A stretch of DNA of 19,447 bases, taken from assembly GCA_903879975.1 (NCBI GenBank), contig CAIRNL010000406.1, positions 1 through 19,447 of the forward strand, read 5' to 3'. The DNA comes from an uncultured Chloroflexota bacterium (GTDB lineage: Bacteria > Chloroflexota > Anaerolineae > Caldilineales > Caldilineaceae). Within the stretch, counting starts at the first letter, position 1, and every line of letters starts with the position of its first letter. Position numbers and translations under genes: made by a program. Shown here piece by piece: positions 17,625-19,447 of this stretch. The notes below the pieces were generated by a model. It made no database searches. It saw only the letters and a list, made by a program, of their open reading frames with translations, and was not told the origin of the DNA.

Positions 17625-18185
17625 TTACATACTCACAGACTCTTCGTAGGAGTGCAGCGCCGCCAACTGCGGCGCAGTGATGTGGATGAAGGGCCGTGTC
17701 TCCTGGATCACGGCAATCGCCTCCTCGGTACTGCACCCCTGGCTGATGAAATAGGCGGCAGCCATAGTCGGGGCGCGGCCGATGCCCCCTTTGCAGTGAA
17801 TATAGACTTTGCCGCCCTGGCCAATGACTCGGCACATAAAGTCGACACCAATCTGCAGGTGTTCCACGCTCGGTGCGGAATCGTCAACTGTGGGCAAGTG
17901 GCAGTACTCGGGCAGCGCCAGACCATGCGCCGCATCATCATATTCCACCCGCATGTTGATCACGCCAGTGATGCCTTCGTCCAGCAACGCCTGCCTGCCG
18001 CGCCGGTTGAACTGCGCGCCAACATACACTTCCGGCGTGATGCGGCTGCTTTTGAAGGTGGGGACACCGGTCAACCTGGGCCAGCCGCGACCCCATACCC
18101 ATTGCAGGGTCGTACCCAAACCCTGTTGGCGCAGCCGCCGCACAAGAATGCCCCACGCCTTGGTGATTTCATGCCGTAGCCCCAT
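17625..18185 (-). CDS. Dual-specificity-type protein/lipid phosphatase
   Basis: The 186-aa protein carries the cysteine-phosphatase signature H130-C131-x5-R137 (HCKGGIGRAPT) with a likely general acid in TVDDSAPS (D101/D102), so it is a dual-specificity-like phosphatase working through a phospho-cysteine. The N-terminal 40 residues are basic and amphipathic and could touch the membrane. The ATG at 18185 is chosen because it overlaps the stop of the upstream CDP-alcohol phosphatidyltransferase gene by one base (TGATG), a sign of translational coupling; the longer frame up to 18248 would lie inside that gene. PTPMT1-type members of this superfamily dephosphorylate phosphatidylglycerophosphate, so a phospholipid-phosphate phosphatase role is suggested by the neighbour. 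A protein tyrosine phosphatase role cannot be excluded. Confidence 0.88.
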   Translation of the reverse strand: MGLRHEITKAWGILVRRLRQQGLGTTLQWVWGRGWPRLTGVPTFKSSRITPEVYVGAQFNRRGRQALLDEGITGVINMRVEYDDAAHGLALPEYCHLPTVDDSAPSVEHLQIGVDFMCRVIGQGGKVYIHCKGGIGRAPTMAAAYFISQGCSTEEAIAVIQETRPFIHITAPQLAALHSYEESVSM

Positions 18186-18784
18186 CAGGCGCCACCCTTC
18201 TCCCACCGAAATGCCTCCATCACAACCGGCACGCCGCGCACGATGCACAACGTTGTGGAGAGCCAGCTGAGCACCAGTGCGGCGATCAAGGCTGGCTGAT
18301 AGAGCGGCGACTGGATGGTCTGCAACGCCAACGCCAGCGCCAGAGTCATGAAAGCCAAGGCCTTGGCCAGCCCGTAGCCGGCACGCATGGGCCTCCCTGC
18401 CACGATCCAGTAACCCCAGTCACTGCTCATCTGTGCGTGCGCCGCCTTGCCGCCAGCATAACCGACCTCACGCACAGAGTCGGTCAGCGCACCGCGGACA
18501 ATGAAGATGACCGGAATCACAATCGAGATCAGGTTCAGGCTGGCAAAAACGACCCACAGCACAATTTCCACGGCACGATCGGCGGCGATGTCGAGCACAC
18601 TGCCCAACAGTGACGTCTCGTTGCGCCGGCGCGCAACAATGCCGTCGAACGCATCCATGCCAATCAGCAACACGATACCCGGCACAGCCAGGAAACGCCC
18701 CCACGCACCACCCGCATAAAGCACCCATACCAGCAGGATGAGCAGCGGGAAACGTGCCAACGTGATCGAATTTGCCAGATTCAT
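18185..18784 (-). CDS. CDP-alcohol phosphatidyltransferase family protein (PgsA-like)
   Basis: This membrane enzyme family joins CDP-diacylglycerol to an alcohol such as glycerol 3-phosphate or inositol phosphate. The signature D-x2-D-G-x2-A-R-x8-G-x3-D-x3-D is complete: D44, D47, G48, A51, R52, G61, D65 and D69. The 199-aa protein has several hydrophobic helices (about 12-42, 70-95, 130-185), the usual size and layout. The start is at the ATG at 18784 (MNLANSITLARF), as in PgsA proteins (MNLPNxLTxxR), with GGAG (18793-18796 on the complement) 8 nt upstream. Substrate class is not decidable by eye. It is the first gene of a coupled pair with the phosphatase gene. Confidence 0.9.
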   Translation of the reverse strand: MNLANSITLARFPLLILLVWVLYAGGAWGRFLAVPGIVLLIGMDAFDGIVARRRNETSLLGSVLDIAADRAVEIVLWVVFASLNLISIVIPVIFIVRGALTDSVREVGYAGGKAAHAQMSSDWGYWIVAGRPMRAGYGLAKALAFMTLALALALQTIQSPLYQPALIAALVLSWLSTTLCIVRGVPVVMEAFRWEKGGA

Positions 18785-19214
18785 GCACAAAGCTCCGCGT
18801 GAGGGGCGTGGGAAGAAATGCCGGCTACCGTCAACGATTATCGGGCAAGGCTATTGGAACGCGCAAACAGGGCAAGAACAATTTGAGCCGCAGCCAGGGC
18901 AAGGTTGGCAGCAGTGCGATCCGCTCACGCACGCAATCCGGCATTGAGCACAAACGGCTGCTCGACAATGTCTTGGAGCGGTGCATCGAAATACGCAGCG
19001 ATGCGCGCAGCGAGATGCTCCACCTTGCGCCACACACGCTAAAAAGCAGTTTCTCATAGCCAGCATGCGTCAACCCTTGCGTCCGACTCCACAGGGCAAG
19101 CCCAGCAGCTGGATGAATCTGTGCCTGGATGCCGGCCAGTGCGCCGGCGCCCCCCCGCAGAGAGAAACGGATCGACCAGCCCAGAGCGCCCCATACGAAA
19201 CCAGCTGACCAGCG
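18785..19214. other. Stretch without intact genes upstream of the phospholipid gene pair
   Basis: About 430 bp with no convincing intact gene on either strand. Most of it is occupied by a probable decayed minus-strand gene (18838-19229). I see no clear promoter for the phosphatidyltransferase gene. Confidence 0.5.
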
Positions 19215-19229
19215 TTGCCGTGCAAATCT
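18838..19229 (-). pseudogene. Probable decayed gene, family unknown
   Basis: Two coding-like minus-strand frames join end to end. The first (19229 to about 19040) reads FVWGALGWSIRFSLRGG, then AGIQAQIHPAAGLALWSRT and LTHAGYEKLLFSV. The second takes over just after an in-frame TAG (19039-19041): RVWRKVEHLAARIAAYFDA, then PLQDIVEQPFVLNAGLRA, a TGA (18925-18927), then ADRTAANLALAAAQIVLALF and TAA. Sequence quality on both sides of the switch suggests one gene broken by a frameshift and one nonsense codon. I do not recognise it; the hydrophobic last segment may be a membrane helix. Chance frames in GC-rich DNA remain a real alternative. Confidence 0.35.
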
Positions 19230-19243
19230 TCACAAACTATAGT
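19215..19243 (+). promoter_or_regulatory. Promoter of the partial gene at the right edge
   Basis: TTGCCG (19215-19220) and TATAGT (19238-19243, five of six matches) have ideal 17-bp spacing. The predicted transcription start near 19250 gives a leader of about 134 nt before the ATG at 19384, beginning with a strong nested hairpin. Confidence 0.55.
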
Positions 19244-19254
19244 ACACTGTGAGA

Positions 19255-19297
19255 GGCTCGAAGCTCTACTCTTGAGTAGATGTCCATCGTTCGAGCC
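19255..19297 (+). promoter_or_regulatory. Nested hairpin in the leader of the right-edge gene
   Basis: GGCTCGAA (19255-19262) pairs perfectly with TTCGAGCC (19290-19297). Inside it, TCTACT (19265-19270) pairs with AGTAGA (19275-19280) around the loop CTTG, and the next bases could add one more pair. The structure would form at the very 5' end of the transcript. No T-run follows, so it is more likely a stability or regulatory element than a terminator. Confidence 0.5.
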
Positions 19298-19383
19298 GGT
19301 AGACGTATCGATCCGCCGGTTGAGCAGCGTCTGCACAGCTACATCTACCAACGAGACGGCGCACCCTGCTCGGAGCGTCATAT

Positions 19384-19447
19384 ATGGAAAGTATCGTCCT
19401 CGGCAATCGCTCTCTGTCCTATCGCAGCTACGGGCGCCATGTGGACA
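19384..19447 (+). CDS. Unknown protein, N-terminal end only (3' partial)
   Basis: Only 21 complete codons are present: MESIVLGNRSLSYRSYG, then RHVD, running off the window. GGAG (19372-19375) lies 8 nt before the ATG, and a promoter with a structured leader lies upstream, so the gene is credible. The strand-turn-strand start resembles the first strands of alpha/beta hydrolases (short polar strand, then YRxxG), but so short a piece does not allow a call. Confidence 0.5.
   Translation, partial: MESIVLGNRSLSYRSYGRHVD

Overview
The window is about 19.4 kb of moderately GC-rich bacterial chromosome. The protein repertoire (tandem B12-binding radical SAM enzymes, DUF2203, a SufR-like regulator, BrnT with a CopG-type partner, a DEAD-box helicase with a C-terminal RNA-binding domain, an HtrA protease with a short membrane anchor) would fit a Chloroflexota bacterium, perhaps Caldilineae/Anaerolineae. 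That placement is an inference from protein style, because no rRNA or tRNA gene is present.

Left part (1-9719, + strand): an iron-sulfur and radical SAM neighbourhood. It opens with the 3' part of a B12-type radical SAM gene, followed by two small unknown genes. Next comes a SufR-like winged-helix regulator with its own strong sigma70-type promoter, then moaA, an A-type Fe-S carrier (IscA/HesB family), a DUF2203 gene and a NifU C-terminal-domain scaffold. A second promoter then drives two tandem, paralogous B12-binding radical SAM genes. After these lie a BrnT toxin gene broken by a stop at its conserved Trp codon, its intact CopG/RHH antitoxin, a 48-codon stump of a YbaK-type tRNA deacylase, and a SPASM-type radical SAM gene. 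Five radical SAM enzymes, two Fe-S assembly proteins and a probable Fe-S-sensing regulator within 10 kb suggest a functional island.

Middle (9808-16545): comEC (DNA uptake channel, +). It converges on a block of minus-strand genes: an HtrA-like serine protease, a DEAD-box RNA helicase with a long structured leader that looks like an attenuator, and a calcineurin-like phosphoesterase. A 14-bp tandem repeat with a matching inverted copy lies between the helicase and protease genes.

Right part (16588-19447): a degraded zone. It holds an unrecognised reading-frame remnant, a truncated and frameshifted IS5-family transposase, and a translationally coupled minus-strand pair encoding a CDP-alcohol phosphatidyltransferase and a dual-specificity-type phosphatase, which may be a phospholipid synthase with its matching phosphatase. 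Beyond that are a probable decayed gene and the promoter, hairpin-rich leader and first codons of a + strand gene that runs off the window.
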